Shown: positions 1 through 8,632, counted from the first letter of the stretch. The stretch: DNA of 35,338 bases from Rhodopila globiformis (GCF_002937115.1 NZ_NHRY01000066.1:1-35338), one strand, 5' to 3'. Numbers and translations: made by a program. Notes: a model not told the origin generated them from the sequence alone.

Positions 1-29
1 AACCGCCCCCCTCACCGGAGGACCCCACC

Positions 30-803
30 ATGCCGACCTACGACAACATCCTCGTCGAAACCCACGGCCGCGTCGGCCTCATCCGCCTCAACCGCCCCGC
101 CGCCCTCAACGCCCTCTGCGACGCCCTCGTCCGCGAACTCGGCGCCCAGCTCCAGGCCTTCGACGCCGACAAGGCCATCGGCGCCATCGTCATCACCGGC
201 AGCGACCGCGCCTTCGCTGCCGGCGCCGACATCAAGGAGATGCACGGCCGCACCAACCCCGACGCCATGATGGAGGACTTCATCGGCGCCAACTGGGAAT
301 CCGTGCTGAAGGTCAAGAAGCCCGTCATCGCCGCGGTCGCCGGCTTCGCCCTCGGTGGCGGCTGCGAGCTGGCCATGATGTGCGACATGATCTTCGCCGC
401 CGACACCGCCAAGTTCGGCCAGCCCGAAATCAACCTCGGCGTCATCCCCGGCGCCGGCGGCACCCAGCGCCTGACCCGCGCCGTCGGCAAGTCCAAGGCC
501 ATGGACATGGTCCTGACCGCCCGGATGATGGACGCCGCGGAAGCCGAGCGCGCCAACCTCGTCTCCCGCGTGTTCCCAGCCGACCAGCTGCTGCCCGAGG
601 TCCTCAAGATCGCCGCGAAGATCGCCGATCTCTCCCCGGTCGCGGTGCAGTTCGCCAAGCAGGCGGTCAACCGCGCCTTCGAAACGACCCTGGCCGAGGG
701 CGTCCGGCACGAACGCGCCCTGTTCCTGTCGCTGTTCGGCACGCCGCACCAGAAGGAAGGCATGGCGGCGTTCATCGAGAAGCGAAAGCCCAACTTCCAA
801 TAG
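30..803 (+). CDS. Enoyl-CoA hydratase (crotonase family)
   Basis: This 257-residue protein has the normal length of a stand-alone enoyl-CoA hydratase, which adds water to trans-2-enoyl-CoA in fatty-acid beta-oxidation in the cytoplasm. The first oxyanion-hole segment is [11 protein letters not shown] (about 61-71). The second is [14 protein letters not shown] (106-119). The two glutamates expected for hydratase activity are present, E113 in GGGCELA and E133 in GQPEINLG, followed by the family signature PGAGGTQRL. The ATG is preceded by a GGAGG Shine-Dalgarno at 17-21. A perfect hairpin follows the stop, so it may be a single-gene unit, although the upstream context is cut by the window edge. 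A related crotonase specificity (for example methylglutaconyl- or crotonyl-CoA) cannot be excluded, but both glutamates favour a true hydratase. Confidence 0.93.
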   Translation: MPTYDNILVETHGRVGLIRLNRPAALNALCDALVRELGAQLQAFDADKAIGAIVITGSDRAFAAGADIKEMHGRTNPDAMMEDFIGANWESVLKVKKPVIAAVAGFALGGGCELAMMCDMIFAADTAKFGQPEINLGVIPGAGGTQRLTRAVGKSKAMDMVLTARMMDAAEAERANLVSRVFPADQLLPEVLKIAAKIADLSPVAVQFAKQAVNRAFETTLAEGVRHERALFLSLFGTPHQKEGMAAFIEKRKPNFQ

Positions 804-816
804 GGGCAACGCGCCC

Positions 817-843
817 CCGGGCACGCGACTCGCGCGTGCCCGG
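817..843 (+). terminator. Hairpin after the enoyl-CoA hydratase gene
   Basis: A perfect 11-bp stem (CCGGGCACGCG paired with CGCGTGCCCGG) closes a 5-nt loop 14 bases after the stop codon. No T tract follows, so if it terminates transcription it is not a textbook intrinsic terminator. It could instead stabilise the mRNA 3' end. Confidence 0.5.
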
Positions 844-1333
844 CTCTGGTAAAAAGTGCGCGCAATGTGTTGATATTTTTAGACCAGCCCCCGTTCCCGC
901 TCAATTAGCAGATGAAGAAAGCAATTTTTCTCGCCTCGGCACCCCGATTGGTATAGCAGGCCATTATGAACGACGGCTCGCCCGCTCTGTCCCCGCCCCG
1001 GATGATCAGCCCGGATGATCGGCCCTGGCACGCGCAGTTGCGCTCGGGCGGGATCAGCCTGCGCCGGCCTGGCCGCCGCCAGGCCCGGACCCCGGCGGTA
1101 AGCGGCGCGGCCCGGGCGGACGGCGTCCTCCTCTGCTCCGCGCCGGGCGCCGCCCCGCCCGGACGGCGGATCGCCAGCGTACCGGTCAGGCCCGGCCGCC
1201 CGCGACGGTTCCGATGACCCGTCCGGGGCGCGCGCGGCCAAGGCCGTCAACGCCGGCCCCTCGGAAACCGGAACGATCGCGGACACCCCCCGACGACCCG
1301 GGACATATTCGCCCGAACCCTGGAGAGGCACTG
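844..1333. other. Intergenic region with no recognisable gene
   Basis: About 490 bases separate the hydratase hairpin from the EAL gene. Open frames here translate to Arg/Pro-rich sequence without any family signature. A short AT-rich stretch lies at 860-960 and could hold a promoter. An 11-bp direct repeat, CCCGGATGATC, occurs twice around 998-1020. No other feature was seen. Confidence 0.5.
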
Positions 1334-2161
1334 ATGACGAGCGTTCCGCCGCGCGACCGAAGCGCCATGGACCTCGCCGAACTGCGGGCCGCGCTCGGCG
1401 GCACCATGATCGAGAACCGCTACCAGCCCATCGTCGCCATCGCCGATCGGCGGGTGATCGGGCTGGAGGCGCTGGCCCGGCTGAACCATCCGGAACACGG
1501 CACCCTGATGCCGGACCGGTTCGTGCCGCAGCTCGAGGATGCCGGCCTGGGCGCGGAACTCACCGACCTGGTCTCGGCCCGCGCCTTCGCCGACATGGCC
1601 GATCCCTGGCTGGTCGACCACGGCATCCGGATGTCGGTGAATTTCCCGCTGGACGTGCTGCTGGAGGACGCGGCGCTGCAGCGGTTGGAGTCGCTGCGGG
1701 CGGCCTGCAACGTTCCCGCCGCGCGCATCGTCGTCGAGCTGACGGAAAGCCGCCCGGTCGAGGATTTCCCGGTGCTGCGGCGCTCGCTGGAGCGGCTGCG
1801 CACCCTGGGTTACGGCGCCGCGATCGACGACGCCGGCTCGGCGGTGCCGCGGCTTCGGGAACTGCTCGATCTGCCGTTCACCAGCCTGAAGCTGGACAAG
1901 GCGCTGGTGAAGGGCGTCGCCGGGTCCGGCGCGGTCCGCGATTCGGTGGCCGCGATCATCGCCCAGGGCAAGTGCCGCGACCTGACCGTGGTCGCCGAGG
2001 GCGTGGAATCGGCCACGGTCTGGGACCAGATGCGGGCGCTGGGGGTGGACGAGGCGCAGGGCTTCCTGGTCGCCCGTCCGCTGCCGCTCGCCGCGGTGCC
2101 CGCCTGGTCGGCCGGCTGGGCAACCGCCGGCCCCGGCCAGGACGTTTCTGTCCCGGGCTGA
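1334..2161 (+). CDS. Stand-alone EAL-domain protein (putative c-di-GMP phosphodiesterase)
   Basis: The protein is 275 residues from the ATG at 1334, chosen because GGAGAGG lies just upstream and the domain begins soon after. The frame stays open for 40 codons further upstream but codes for Arg/Pro-rich sequence. It is a single EAL domain with no sensor or GGDEF partner. Visible active-site elements are LEALARL (E45), SVNF (N103), VELTES (E135), the aspartate pair D165-D166, K186 in SLKLDK, AEGVE (E222, E225) and AQGF (Q242). These are the residues that bind metal and hydrolyse c-di-GMP to pGpG. The loop after the Asp pair reads DDAGSA rather than the usual DDFGTG; this loop matters for metal binding and dimerisation, so activity may be reduced. 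No cyclic-di-GMP gene is adjacent; a diguanylate cyclase lies 18 kb away. Confidence 0.88.
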   Translation: MTSVPPRDRSAMDLAELRAALGGTMIENRYQPIVAIADRRVIGLEALARLNHPEHGTLMPDRFVPQLEDAGLGAELTDLVSARAFADMADPWLVDHGIRMSVNFPLDVLLEDAALQRLESLRAACNVPAARIVVELTESRPVEDFPVLRRSLERLRTLGYGAAIDDAGSAVPRLRELLDLPFTSLKLDKALVKGVAGSGAVRDSVAAIIAQGKCRDLTVVAEGVESATVWDQMRALGVDEAQGFLVARPLPLAAVPAWSAGWATAGPGQDVSVPG

Positions 2162-2326
2162 AATGGCCCGGCGCGGCCGGTGTCCAGCGCGCCCGCCACC
2201 GCCGCTGTGACGCCGGCGGTGGCGGGGCGCGGACCCATAGGCGCCAAATTAGGCGACGAGACGCGGTGCACTGTCCCGCCGTCATGGCGGCTACCCGGGA
2301 CAAGCCCGGGCACAGGCTCCGGGCCG

Positions 2327-2400
2327 ATATCCACGCCTTACGGTGCTGGTATCGGCAAAAGGCGTGGATGGTGGGCCTGCGCCCCATTGGCGTTAAAATC
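2327..2400. repeat. Repeat module C: hairpin plus GGCGTTAAAAT tail
   Basis: An imperfect stem ATCCACGCCTT / AAGGCGTGGAT (about 2330-2340 and 2359-2369) is followed by a CCCCATTGGCGTTAAAAT block at 2383-2399. Related hairpins occur at 13234-13322, 19857-19945 and 27785-27832. The GGCGTTAAAAT-type block also occurs near 2631, 19750, 19811, 27843 and 27994. It is non-coding; translated frames give only shadow peptides. Confidence 0.8.
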
Positions 2401-2419
2401 GGGCTGGCTGTTGCCTCCT

Positions 2420-2522
2420 CGTCATGGCCCGGCTTGTCCCTACGCAATGCACACATCCTGGAAGCGAGTGGGAAATGACCGCAAAATCAAGTGCTTGCCT
2501 GGGCGCCAAGAGCGTTCCCCAT
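2420..2522. repeat. Repeat module M1, matching the reverse complement of 19537-19640
   Basis: This roughly 100-bp block runs from CGTCATGGCCCGGCTTG through a GATGCACACAT-like segment to the CTTGCCTGGGCGCCAAGAGC block. It matches the reverse complement of 19537-19640 over its whole length with scattered mismatches. In both places it abuts a type A palindrome, so the two travel as a unit. Confidence 0.8.
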
Positions 2523-2601
2523 CGTCATGGCCCGGCTTGTCCGGGCCACCTGTCGCGGCATAGTGCTGGAATAGGTGGCCCGGACAAGCCGGGCCATGAC
2601 G
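2523..2601. repeat. Type A palindromic repeat, copy 1
   Basis: Two perfect 29-bp inverted arms (2523-2551 and 2573-2601) flank a 21-nt loop. The arm starts CGTCATGGCCCGGCTTGTCC. Near-identical copies lie at 14910-14989, 19457-19536, 27891-27969 and 35282 to the window end, with a decayed copy at 22857-22925. Size and intergenic placement resemble REP/BIME-type elements. The remaining bases up to 2695 hold another CCAATGGGGC module fragment. Confidence 0.88.
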
Positions 2602-2695
2602 GAATGGCAAGCATCGTGCCGCCGCCACGCTATTTTAGCGCCAATGGGGCGAAGGCCCACCATGACGTTACGGCAATGGCCGTGCCCCTGGCCGC

Positions 2696-3319
2696 CTAAA
2701 TTGGCGTCTTTGGGGCGCGGACCGCCTCCCGCCGCGCGCGGCGCCCGGGCAGCATGCGCCACAGCACGTCGTCATGCAGCACGAAATGGTGGAACAGCGC
2801 CGCCAGGGCGTGGCCGGCCGCCAGGATGACGATGGTCCACCCGATGCAGTTGTGCGCCGCGCCGATGAGATGGTGCGCAGGCTTCGGGAACGGCGCGAAC
2901 GGCGGCGGGATCAGCAGGCCGAAGAAGCTCATCGCCTCGTTGCCGGACCAGCGCAGCACGAAGCCCAGCACGGCCTGCACCACCAGCAGCGCATACAGCA
3001 GGTAATGCACCGCCTTCGACGCCCGCTCCACCCAGCCCGCGACCGCGGCGGGCATCTGGTGGCCGGGCATCAGGCGCCAGGCGATGCGCGCCGCCAGCAC
3101 CAGCGCCAACAGGATGCCGAACGACATGTGCGCGACGATCATCAGGTGCTTGCCCGGGCGCGCTGGCAGGTCCCAGGCCTCGGCCAGGCCGAACTGGACC
3201 AGCACCAGCAGGGCGGTCAGCCAGTGCAGCGTCCTGGCCACGCCGTCATAGCGCGTCCGGTCGTCGCCCGCCGCGATCCGCGTCGCCGCGACCAGGCCTG
3301 AGGAAGGGCGGCCGCTCAT
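2696..3319 (-). CDS. Cytochrome b561-type membrane protein
   Basis: A 207-residue integral membrane protein with four hydrophobic segments, near residues 28-48, 60-82, 101-122 and 157-180. Histidines sit in or at the ends of the helices: RTLHWLTA, IVAHMSFG, KAVHYLLY and AGHALAALFHHF. This is the bacterial cytochrome b561 pattern (four helices, two b haems ligated by paired histidines). It probably passes electrons between quinone and a periplasmic or membrane acceptor; the partner is not encoded nearby. The gene is bracketed by repeat clusters, and its end lies only a few bases from the repeat material at 2600-2695. The start at 3319 has only a weak upstream ribosome site, and a start a few codons further in is possible. 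Confidence 0.85.
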   Translation of the reverse strand: MSGRPSSGLVAATRIAAGDDRTRYDGVARTLHWLTALLVLVQFGLAEAWDLPARPGKHLMIVAHMSFGILLALVLAARIAWRLMPGHQMPAAVAGWVERASKAVHYLLYALLVVQAVLGFVLRWSGNEAMSFFGLLIPPPFAPFPKPAHHLIGAAHNCIGWTIVILAAGHALAALFHHFVLHDDVLWRMLPGRRARREAVRAPKTPI

Positions 3320-3541
3320 GCCGCGGTCGCGCCGATGGACGCCGGCGCCCCGGGTCCGGGGACGGAGTTGGGACGGATCATGCCTGTTTCCTTCTTCTGC
3401 CTGGCTGCCAAGGACGCTGCCGGCCGGTCATGGTTGCGCTGCAACACGCCGGTGCCAACGAAGTTCCCAAGGCACCGGCGGCGAACACGATGGCCGGGCT
3501 CATAGGCCTGGGCACCAAGATAGCGGCGCCCGCTCCCTCAC

Positions 3542-3617
3542 CGTCATGGCCGGGCGTGTCCCGGCCATCCACCCCCCGCCGTCGAAGCAGATGGCCGGGA
3601 CACGCCCGGCCATGACG
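3542..3617. repeat. Type B palindromic repeat, copy 1
   Basis: Perfect 27-bp inverted arms (3542-3568 and 3591-3617) with a 22-nt loop. The arm reads CGTCATGGCCGGGCGTGTCC then CGGCCAT. It resembles the type A arm but carries a GGGCGTGTCCC core. Another full copy lies at 22969-23046, and a half copy begins at 35213. The rest of the gap 3320-3706 holds a TGCCTATGGGGCGCA block but no gene. Confidence 0.86.
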
Positions 3618-3706
3618 GTGAGGCAACGGCTTCTCCGCCAGCCCACTCTGTTGAGTGCCTATGGGGCGCACAGGCGCCGCCGGCTCCGTCTTCCAGCCGT
3701 AACAAG

Positions 3707-3735
3707 CTGACATGCGCCTGAACATTGTTTATAGG
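3707..3735 (+). promoter_or_regulatory. Promoter and TetR-type operator in front of the regulator gene
   Basis: CTGACA (3707-3712) and TATAGG (3730-3735) are separated by 17 bases and resemble a sigma-70 promoter. TGAACATTGTTTATA (3719-3733) overlaps the spacer and -10. The same TGAACATTGTTnATA word recurs at 4398-4412 upstream of the efflux operon, which suggests an operator bound by the TetR protein. If the promoter is real, transcription starts at or next to the ATG at 3742, giving a nearly leaderless message. This is inference from pattern only. Confidence 0.5.
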
Positions 3736-3741
3736 ACAGCC

Positions 3742-4380
3742 ATGGACGACATGACCGCCGGCAGATCGATGCGCAAGCCGCGGGGCCAGGGTCCGTCGCG
3801 CCGCGGCGAGATCCTGGCCGCCGCCCGGCGCCTGTTCCTGACCGAGGGCTACGAGCGCACCACCATCCGCAAGATCGCCGCCGCCGTCGGCGTCTCCTCG
3901 GCCGCGCTGTACCTGTATTTCCCCGACAAGGACGCAATCCTGCGGGCGATCGCGGAAGCCACCTTCGAGACGCTGCTGGCCCGGCTGGAAGAAACGCAGC
4001 GCCGCGACGGCGGCGGCCTCGATCGCCTGCGGGCGGCGCTCGAGGCCTATGTCGCCTTCGGCCTGGCGCATCCGGATGAGTACCGGCTGACCTTACTGGC
4101 GAAGATGATGGCCTCCACCGGACCGGGCCGCCCGTGCGCGAACGAGCAGCCGCCGGCGGCGGCACACCACTCGTTCCACATCCTGGCGGACGGGATCGCC
4201 GGCCTGATGCGCGCCGGCACGTTCGCCGAGGCGGACCCGCTGCTGACCGCCGAGGCGGTGTGGGCCGCCATGCACGGCATCACCGCGCTGCTGCTGGACC
4301 AGGCCGAGCACCTGAAGGCCGAGCCGGCGGCGCTGGTCGCCAGGGAGATCGACATCATCCTGAAAGGCTTGGCAGCATGA
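3742..4380 (+). CDS. TetR/AcrR family transcriptional regulator
   Basis: A 212-residue regulator from ATG 3742. An upstream in-frame ATG at 3712 would add ten residues but would place the operator-like motif inside the gene, so 3742 is preferred; AGGA at 3733-3736 lies just before it. The N-terminal helix-turn-helix covers about residues 22-68, with RRGEILAAARRLF, TTIRKIAAAVGVSSAALYLY and FPDKDAIL in the family's usual order. The C-terminal ligand-binding domain is all-helical and less conserved. It lies just upstream of the RND efflux operon in the same direction, with shared motifs in front of both units. The likely role is autoregulated repression of the pump, relieved by a substrate or toxic compound. 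Confidence 0.92.
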   Translation: MDDMTAGRSMRKPRGQGPSRRGEILAAARRLFLTEGYERTTIRKIAAAVGVSSAALYLYFPDKDAILRAIAEATFETLLARLEETQRRDGGGLDRLRAALEAYVAFGLAHPDEYRLTLLAKMMASTGPGRPCANEQPPAAAHHSFHILADGIAGLMRAGTFAEADPLLTAEAVWAAMHGITALLLDQAEHLKAEPAALVAREIDIILKGLAA

Positions 4381-4383
4381 ATG

Positions 4384-4416
4384 TGAACATTGATCAGTGA
4401 ACATTGTTGATATAGT
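4384..4416 (+). promoter_or_regulatory. Two operator-like repeats before the efflux operon
   Basis: TGAACATTG occurs at 4384-4392 and again at 4398-4406, and the second copy extends to TGAACATTGTTGATA, matching the copy before the TetR gene. A TATAGT hexamer (4411-4416) could be a -10 box, but no convincing -35 lies at the right distance. The copies are direct repeats 14 bases apart. TetR repression of the operon is inferred. Confidence 0.55.
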
Positions 4417-4445
4417 CTGAACTGGCTGAAGAGGCGTGGTGTCCG

Positions 4446-5522
4446 ATGGTCCAGATCACCCGTGTTGCCGCCTGCCTGATCGCCGTCTCGGCAGCCGCCG
4501 CGGTACCCACCCGGGCGGAACCGCCGCCGCGGCCGGTGCGGGTGCAGACCGTCCGCTTCCAGCCCGGGCAGCAGTCCGTGACCTATGCCGGGACGGTGCA
4601 GGCGCGGGTGCAGGCCAACCTGGGCTTCCGCGTCCCCGGCAAGGTCATTGCCCGGCTGGTCGACGTCGGCGACCACGTCACCGCCGGCCAGGTGCTGGCC
4701 CGGCTCGATCCCACCGACGCGCGGCTGGCGGTGGAGGCCGACATCCAGGCGGTGCGCGCCGCCGATGCCGAGGCGGTGAATGCCCGGGCCGAATTCCAGC
4801 GCTACCAGCGGCTTGGCCGCTTCTCCCCGGCCTATATCGCCTCGGAATACGATCGTCGGCAGGCGGCCGCGGACGGCGCCGAGGCCCACCTGGCGCAGGC
4901 GCAGCGGCAGCTCGCCCTGGCGCGCGACCAGCTGGCCTACACCCAGCTCCAGGCCGACGCCGACGGCGTGATCACCGACCTGAAGCTGGAGCCCGGGCAG
5001 GTCGTCGCCGCCGGGCAGACGGTCATCACCCTGGCCCACACCGCCGAGACCGAGGTCGCCCTGGACGTGCCGGAGAACCGGCTGCCCGACATCCGCGCCG
5101 CCGACGGCATCGAGATACGCCTGTGGTCGCAGCCCGGCCGCGCCTTGCCCGGGTGGGTGCGGGAAATCGGCGCCCTGGCCGATCCCATGAGCCGCACCTT
5201 CGCGGTCAAGGTCACCATACTGGGTAAAGCGCCCGGCCTCGGCATGACCGCCTCCGTCCGGTTCAGCCACGATGGCGGGCGGCGGATCGCCCGGCTGGCG
5301 GCCTCGGCCGTGGTGTCGGTGAACGGCGTGCCGTCGGTCTGGGTGCTGGACCAGGCGACTCATCGCGCCACCGCCCATCCGGTGACGATCGCCGCCTGGC
5401 TCGGCGACGGCGAGGTGGCGATCGCCGGCGGGGTGCCGGAGGGGGCGCAGGTGGTCACCGCCGGGGCCTCGCAGCTGGACGCGGCGATGCCGGTGACGGC
5501 CTGGGCCGGAGCCATCCGGTGA
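4446..5522 (+). CDS. RND efflux periplasmic adaptor (membrane fusion protein)
   Basis: A 358-residue HlyD/AcrA-type adaptor that links an inner-membrane RND pump to an outer-membrane channel. Residues 1-24 look like a cleavable signal peptide ending TRA/EP. The biotinyl-lipoyl half-motifs are LGFRVPGKVIARLVDVGDHV (about 59-78) and DADGVITDLKLEPGQVV. Between them lies an Ala/Gln/Arg-rich helical hairpin (about 95-165). A beta-barrel segment and a membrane-proximal domain follow. GAAGAGG (4428-4434) is the likely ribosome site, spaced rather far from the ATG. The stop overlaps the GTG of the pump gene by four bases, so the two are translationally coupled. No outer-membrane factor is present in the window, so a TolC-like channel must come from elsewhere. 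Confidence 0.92.
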   Translation: MVQITRVAACLIAVSAAAAVPTRAEPPPRPVRVQTVRFQPGQQSVTYAGTVQARVQANLGFRVPGKVIARLVDVGDHVTAGQVLARLDPTDARLAVEADIQAVRAADAEAVNARAEFQRYQRLGRFSPAYIASEYDRRQAAADGAEAHLAQAQRQLALARDQLAYTQLQADADGVITDLKLEPGQVVAAGQTVITLAHTAETEVALDVPENRLPDIRAADGIEIRLWSQPGRALPGWVREIGALADPMSRTFAVKVTILGKAPGLGMTASVRFSHDGGRRIARLAASAVVSVNGVPSVWVLDQATHRATAHPVTIAAWLGDGEVAIAGGVPEGAQVVTAGASQLDAAMPVTAWAGAIR

Positions 5523-8500
5523 ACCTCTCGGCCTGGGCGCTGCGGCACCGCTCGCTGACGGCGTTCCTGATCCTCGCCATCGCGGCGGCGGGCGTCTGGG
5601 CCTATCTGTCGCTTGGCCGGGGCGAGGACCCGCCCTTCACCATCAAGCAGATGGTGGTGCAGGTGGACTGGCCCGGCGCCTCGCCGGAACAGATGGCACG
5701 GTCGGTGGTGGACCGGATCGAGCGCAAGCTGGAGGAACTGCCCTCGCTCGACTTCGTGGACAGCTCGGTGCAGCCCGGCCACGCGATCATGATCGTCTCC
5801 CTGAAGGACGACACCCCGCCCGCGGAGGTCGAGGGGCTGTGGTACCAGGTGCGCAAGAAAGTCCGCGACATCGCCCCGACGTTGCCGCAGGGGGTGCAGG
5901 GGCCGTACTTCAACGACGAGTTCGGCGACGTCTTCGGCATCGTTTACGGCTTCACCGGCGACGGCTTCTCCCTGCCGCAGCTGCGCCATGTCGTCGAGGA
6001 CGTGCGGGAAAGCCTGCTGAGCGTCCCCGGCGTCGGCAAGATCACCCTGCTGGGCGAGCAGCAGGAGCGGCTGTACATCGACGTCTCCCACCGCCGGCTG
6101 GCCGAGCTTGGCCTGACCGTGCCCGACATCCTCGCCGTGGTCGCGCGCGAGAACGCGGTGCAGGCCAGCGGCTTCGTGGAAACCCGGCAGGACCGGATCT
6201 ACGTCCGCACCGGCAGCGGGTTGGACGGCGTGGCGGCGCTGCGGGCGATCCCGGTGCAGGCGGGCGGGCGGCGCATCGCGCTGGGCGACATCGCCACCAT
6301 CAGCCGCGGCGTGATCGATCCGCCCGAGGCGACGCTGCGGGTCAACGGCAAGCCGGCGCTGGCACTGGGCATCTCCATGGCGCAGGGCGGCAACATCCTC
6401 GACCTGGGGCGGCTGGTGGCGGCGCGGATGCGGGCGATCGCCCCGACCCTGCCGCTGGGCGTCGAGGCGGTGCGGGTCAACGACCAGTCGGAGGTGGTGG
6501 CGAAGGACGTCTCGACCTTCCAGGAGAGCTTCCTGGAGGCGCTGGTGATCGTGCTGCTGGTCAGCTTCCTGTCGCTGGGCTGGCGCACCGGGCTGGTGGT
6601 GGCGATCAGCGTGCCGCTGGTGCTGGCCAGCACCCTGGTGGGCATGAAGCTCATCGGCATCGACCTGCAGCGGATCTCGCTCGGGGCGATGATCATCGCG
6701 CTGGGGCTGCTGGTGGACGACGCCATCATCGCGGTGGAGACGATGGTGGTGAAGCTCGACCAGGGCTGGGACAAGATGCGGGCGGGCAGCTTCGCCTATA
6801 CCTCGACCGCCTTCCCGATGCTGACCGGCACGCTGGTGACGGTGGCAGGCTACCTGCCCATCGGCCTGGCGGAGTCCTCCGTCGGCGAATACACCCGCGA
6901 CATCTTCCGGGTCGTCGGCTTGTCGCTGGTGCTGTCGTGGCTCGTAGCGGTGCTGTTCGTGCCGTATCTCGGCGCGGCGCTGCTGCCGGAGCACCGTGAC
7001 CATGCCGAGCGGCCTGAGTCCGACCATTACAACACCCGCTTCTACCGGATGATCCGCCGGATGGTGTTCTGGTGCATGAACGCCCGGTGGTGGGTCATCG
7101 GCGGCACCGTCGCGGCGTTCGTGATCTCGGCCTATGGCTTCACCCGGCTGCCGCAGCAGTTCTTCCCGTCGTCGGAGCGGCTGGAGGTGATGATCGACAT
7201 GCGCCTGCCGGAGGGCGGCTCCTTCGCCGCGACGGCCGCGGCGGTGGCGCGGGTCGAGGCGATCCTGAAGCAACAGCCCGGGATCAAGTCCTGGGTCGCC
7301 TACGCCGGCAGCGGCGCGCCTCGGTATTTCCTGGCGTTCTCGCCGGTGCTGGAGACGCCGAACTTCGCGCAGTTCGTCATCAACACCGCCGACGTGCCGG
7401 CGCGCGAGGCGCTGCTGGCCAGGCTGGACGCGGCGATCGAGGCCGGCGATTTCGCCGATGTGCGGATGCGCGCCTCGCGGCTGGAGATGGGGCCGCCCGT
7501 CGGCTACCCGGTGCAGTTCCGCATCATCGGCCCTGATCCGGCGACCCTGCGGCGCATCGCCGGGGAGGTGCGGCAGGTGATGCGGGACAATCCCCACCTG
7601 TGGAACATCAGCGACAACTGGGGCAACCTGGCGAAGACCGTCCGTATCGACGTGGATCAGGACAAGGCGCGGCAACTCGGGCTCTCCAGCCAGGACGTGG
7701 CGCAGACACTGCAGACGCTGCTGCAAGGGGTGACGGCGAGCGAGTACCGGGAAAACCTCGACCTGATCCCGATCGTCTTGCGAGCCGAGGCGTCCGAGCG
7801 GCACGACCTTGCCGACCTGGGGCAGGTGACGGTACGGGGAAGTAATGGCAGGCCCGTGCCGCTGTCGCAGATCGCCACCATCCGCCCGGCGATGGAGGAA
7901 GGCTTCATCGAGCGCCGCGGCCGCCTGCCGGCGTTGACGGTGCGCGGCGACATCGTCGGCGACGTCCAGGCGCCCGACGTCACTGCCGCGCTGCTGCCGT
8001 TGCTGGCCCCGATCAAGGCGGCGCTGCCGGAGGGGTACCGGATCGAGACGGCGGGGGCGACCGAGGAGAGCGGCAAGGGCCAGGCCTCCGTCAACGCCCG
8101 GATGCCGCTGATGGTGCTGGTGATGCTGGCGCTGCTGATGGTGCAGATGCAGAGCTTCTCGCGCATGGCGATGGTGATCCTGACGGCGCCGCTGGGGCTG
8201 ATCGGCCTGTCCTCGGCGCTGCTGGTGACCGGCGCGCCGTTCGGGTTCGTGGCGATGCTGGGGTTCATCGCGCTGGCGGGGATCATCATGCGCAACTCGG
8301 TGATCCTGGTGGACCAGATCGAGCACGACCGGAACCAGGGCTTCCATCCTGCGGCGGCGATCGCCGGGGCGGTGGTGCGGCGGACGCGGCCGATATTGCT
8401 GACCGCGGCGGCGGCGATTTTGGCGCTGGTGCCGCTGGCGCTGTCGGTGTTCTGGGGGCCGATGGCGATCGCCATCATGGGCGGGCTGGTCGGCGCCACG

Positions 8501-8632
8501 GTGCTGACGCTGTTCTTCGTCCCGGCGCTGTATGCCGCCTGGACCCGGGTGCCGCGCACCCGCCGGCTGGGCGCCACCCCTTCTTCCCCTGCATTGCCTA
8601 CCGGGCGGAATCGGGAGAGCGTGGAGGCATGA
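5519..8632 (+). CDS. RND family efflux pump (AcrB-type inner-membrane transporter)
   Basis: A 1037-residue proton-driven exporter with the usual RND size and duplicated layout: one N-terminal helix, a large periplasmic loop, a helix bundle, then a second loop and bundle. The proton-relay pair D400-D401 is visible in GLLVDDAIIAVE (helix 4). In the helix corresponding to AcrB TM10, the AcrB lysine of the relay is Arg (R925 in MRNSVILVD), as in several non-AcrB branches. The start is GTG, overlapping the adaptor stop as GTGA. The substrate cannot be read from sequence; hydrophobic drugs or solvents are more likely than metals because no Met-rich metal path stands out. A long opposite-strand open frame over this gene is a codon-bias shadow. 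Confidence 0.94.
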   Translation: MNLSAWALRHRSLTAFLILAIAAAGVWAYLSLGRGEDPPFTIKQMVVQVDWPGASPEQMARSVVDRIERKLEELPSLDFVDSSVQPGHAIMIVSLKDDTPPAEVEGLWYQVRKKVRDIAPTLPQGVQGPYFNDEFGDVFGIVYGFTGDGFSLPQLRHVVEDVRESLLSVPGVGKITLLGEQQERLYIDVSHRRLAELGLTVPDILAVVARENAVQASGFVETRQDRIYVRTGSGLDGVAALRAIPVQAGGRRIALGDIATISRGVIDPPEATLRVNGKPALALGISMAQGGNILDLGRLVAARMRAIAPTLPLGVEAVRVNDQSEVVAKDVSTFQESFLEALVIVLLVSFLSLGWRTGLVVAISVPLVLASTLVGMKLIGIDLQRISLGAMIIALGLLVDDAIIAVETMVVKLDQGWDKMRAGSFAYTSTAFPMLTGTLVTVAGYLPIGLAESSVGEYTRDIFRVVGLSLVLSWLVAVLFVPYLGAALLPEHRDHAERPESDHYNTRFYRMIRRMVFWCMNARWWVIGGTVAAFVISAYGFTRLPQQFFPSSERLEVMIDMRLPEGGSFAATAAAVARVEAILKQQPGIKSWVAYAGSGAPRYFLAFSPVLETPNFAQFVINTADVPAREALLARLDAAIEAGDFADVRMRASRLEMGPPVGYPVQFRIIGPDPATLRRIAGEVRQVMRDNPHLWNISDNWGNLAKTVRIDVDQDKARQLGLSSQDVAQTLQTLLQGVTASEYRENLDLIPIVLRAEASERHDLADLGQVTVRGSNGRPVPLSQIATIRPAMEEGFIERRGRLPALTVRGDIVGDVQAPDVTAALLPLLAPIKAALPEGYRIETAGATEESGKGQASVNARMPLMVLVMLALLMVQMQSFSRMAMVILTAPLGLIGLSSALLVTGAPFGFVAMLGFIALAGIIMRNSVILVDQIEHDRNQGFHPAAAIAGAVVRRTRPILLTAAAAILALVPLALSVFWGPMAIAIMGGLVGATVLTLFFVPALYAAWTRVPRTRRLGATPSSPALPTGRNRESVEA

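Noticed and set aside
2523-2601. Possible CRISPR-like repeats among the palindromes
   Set aside because: Copies are dispersed over tens of kilobases, are themselves long hairpins, and show no regular spacer array or cas gene.
2424-2762. Small open frames giving peptides such as HGPACPGH and RPIGAK
   Set aside because: These are translations of the intergenic repeat modules and recur wherever the repeats occur. They lack ribosome sites and codon bias.
4047-5378. A 443-codon minus-strand open frame
   Set aside because: It lies opposite the TetR and adaptor genes and shows only Gly/His/Arg-rich shadow composition.
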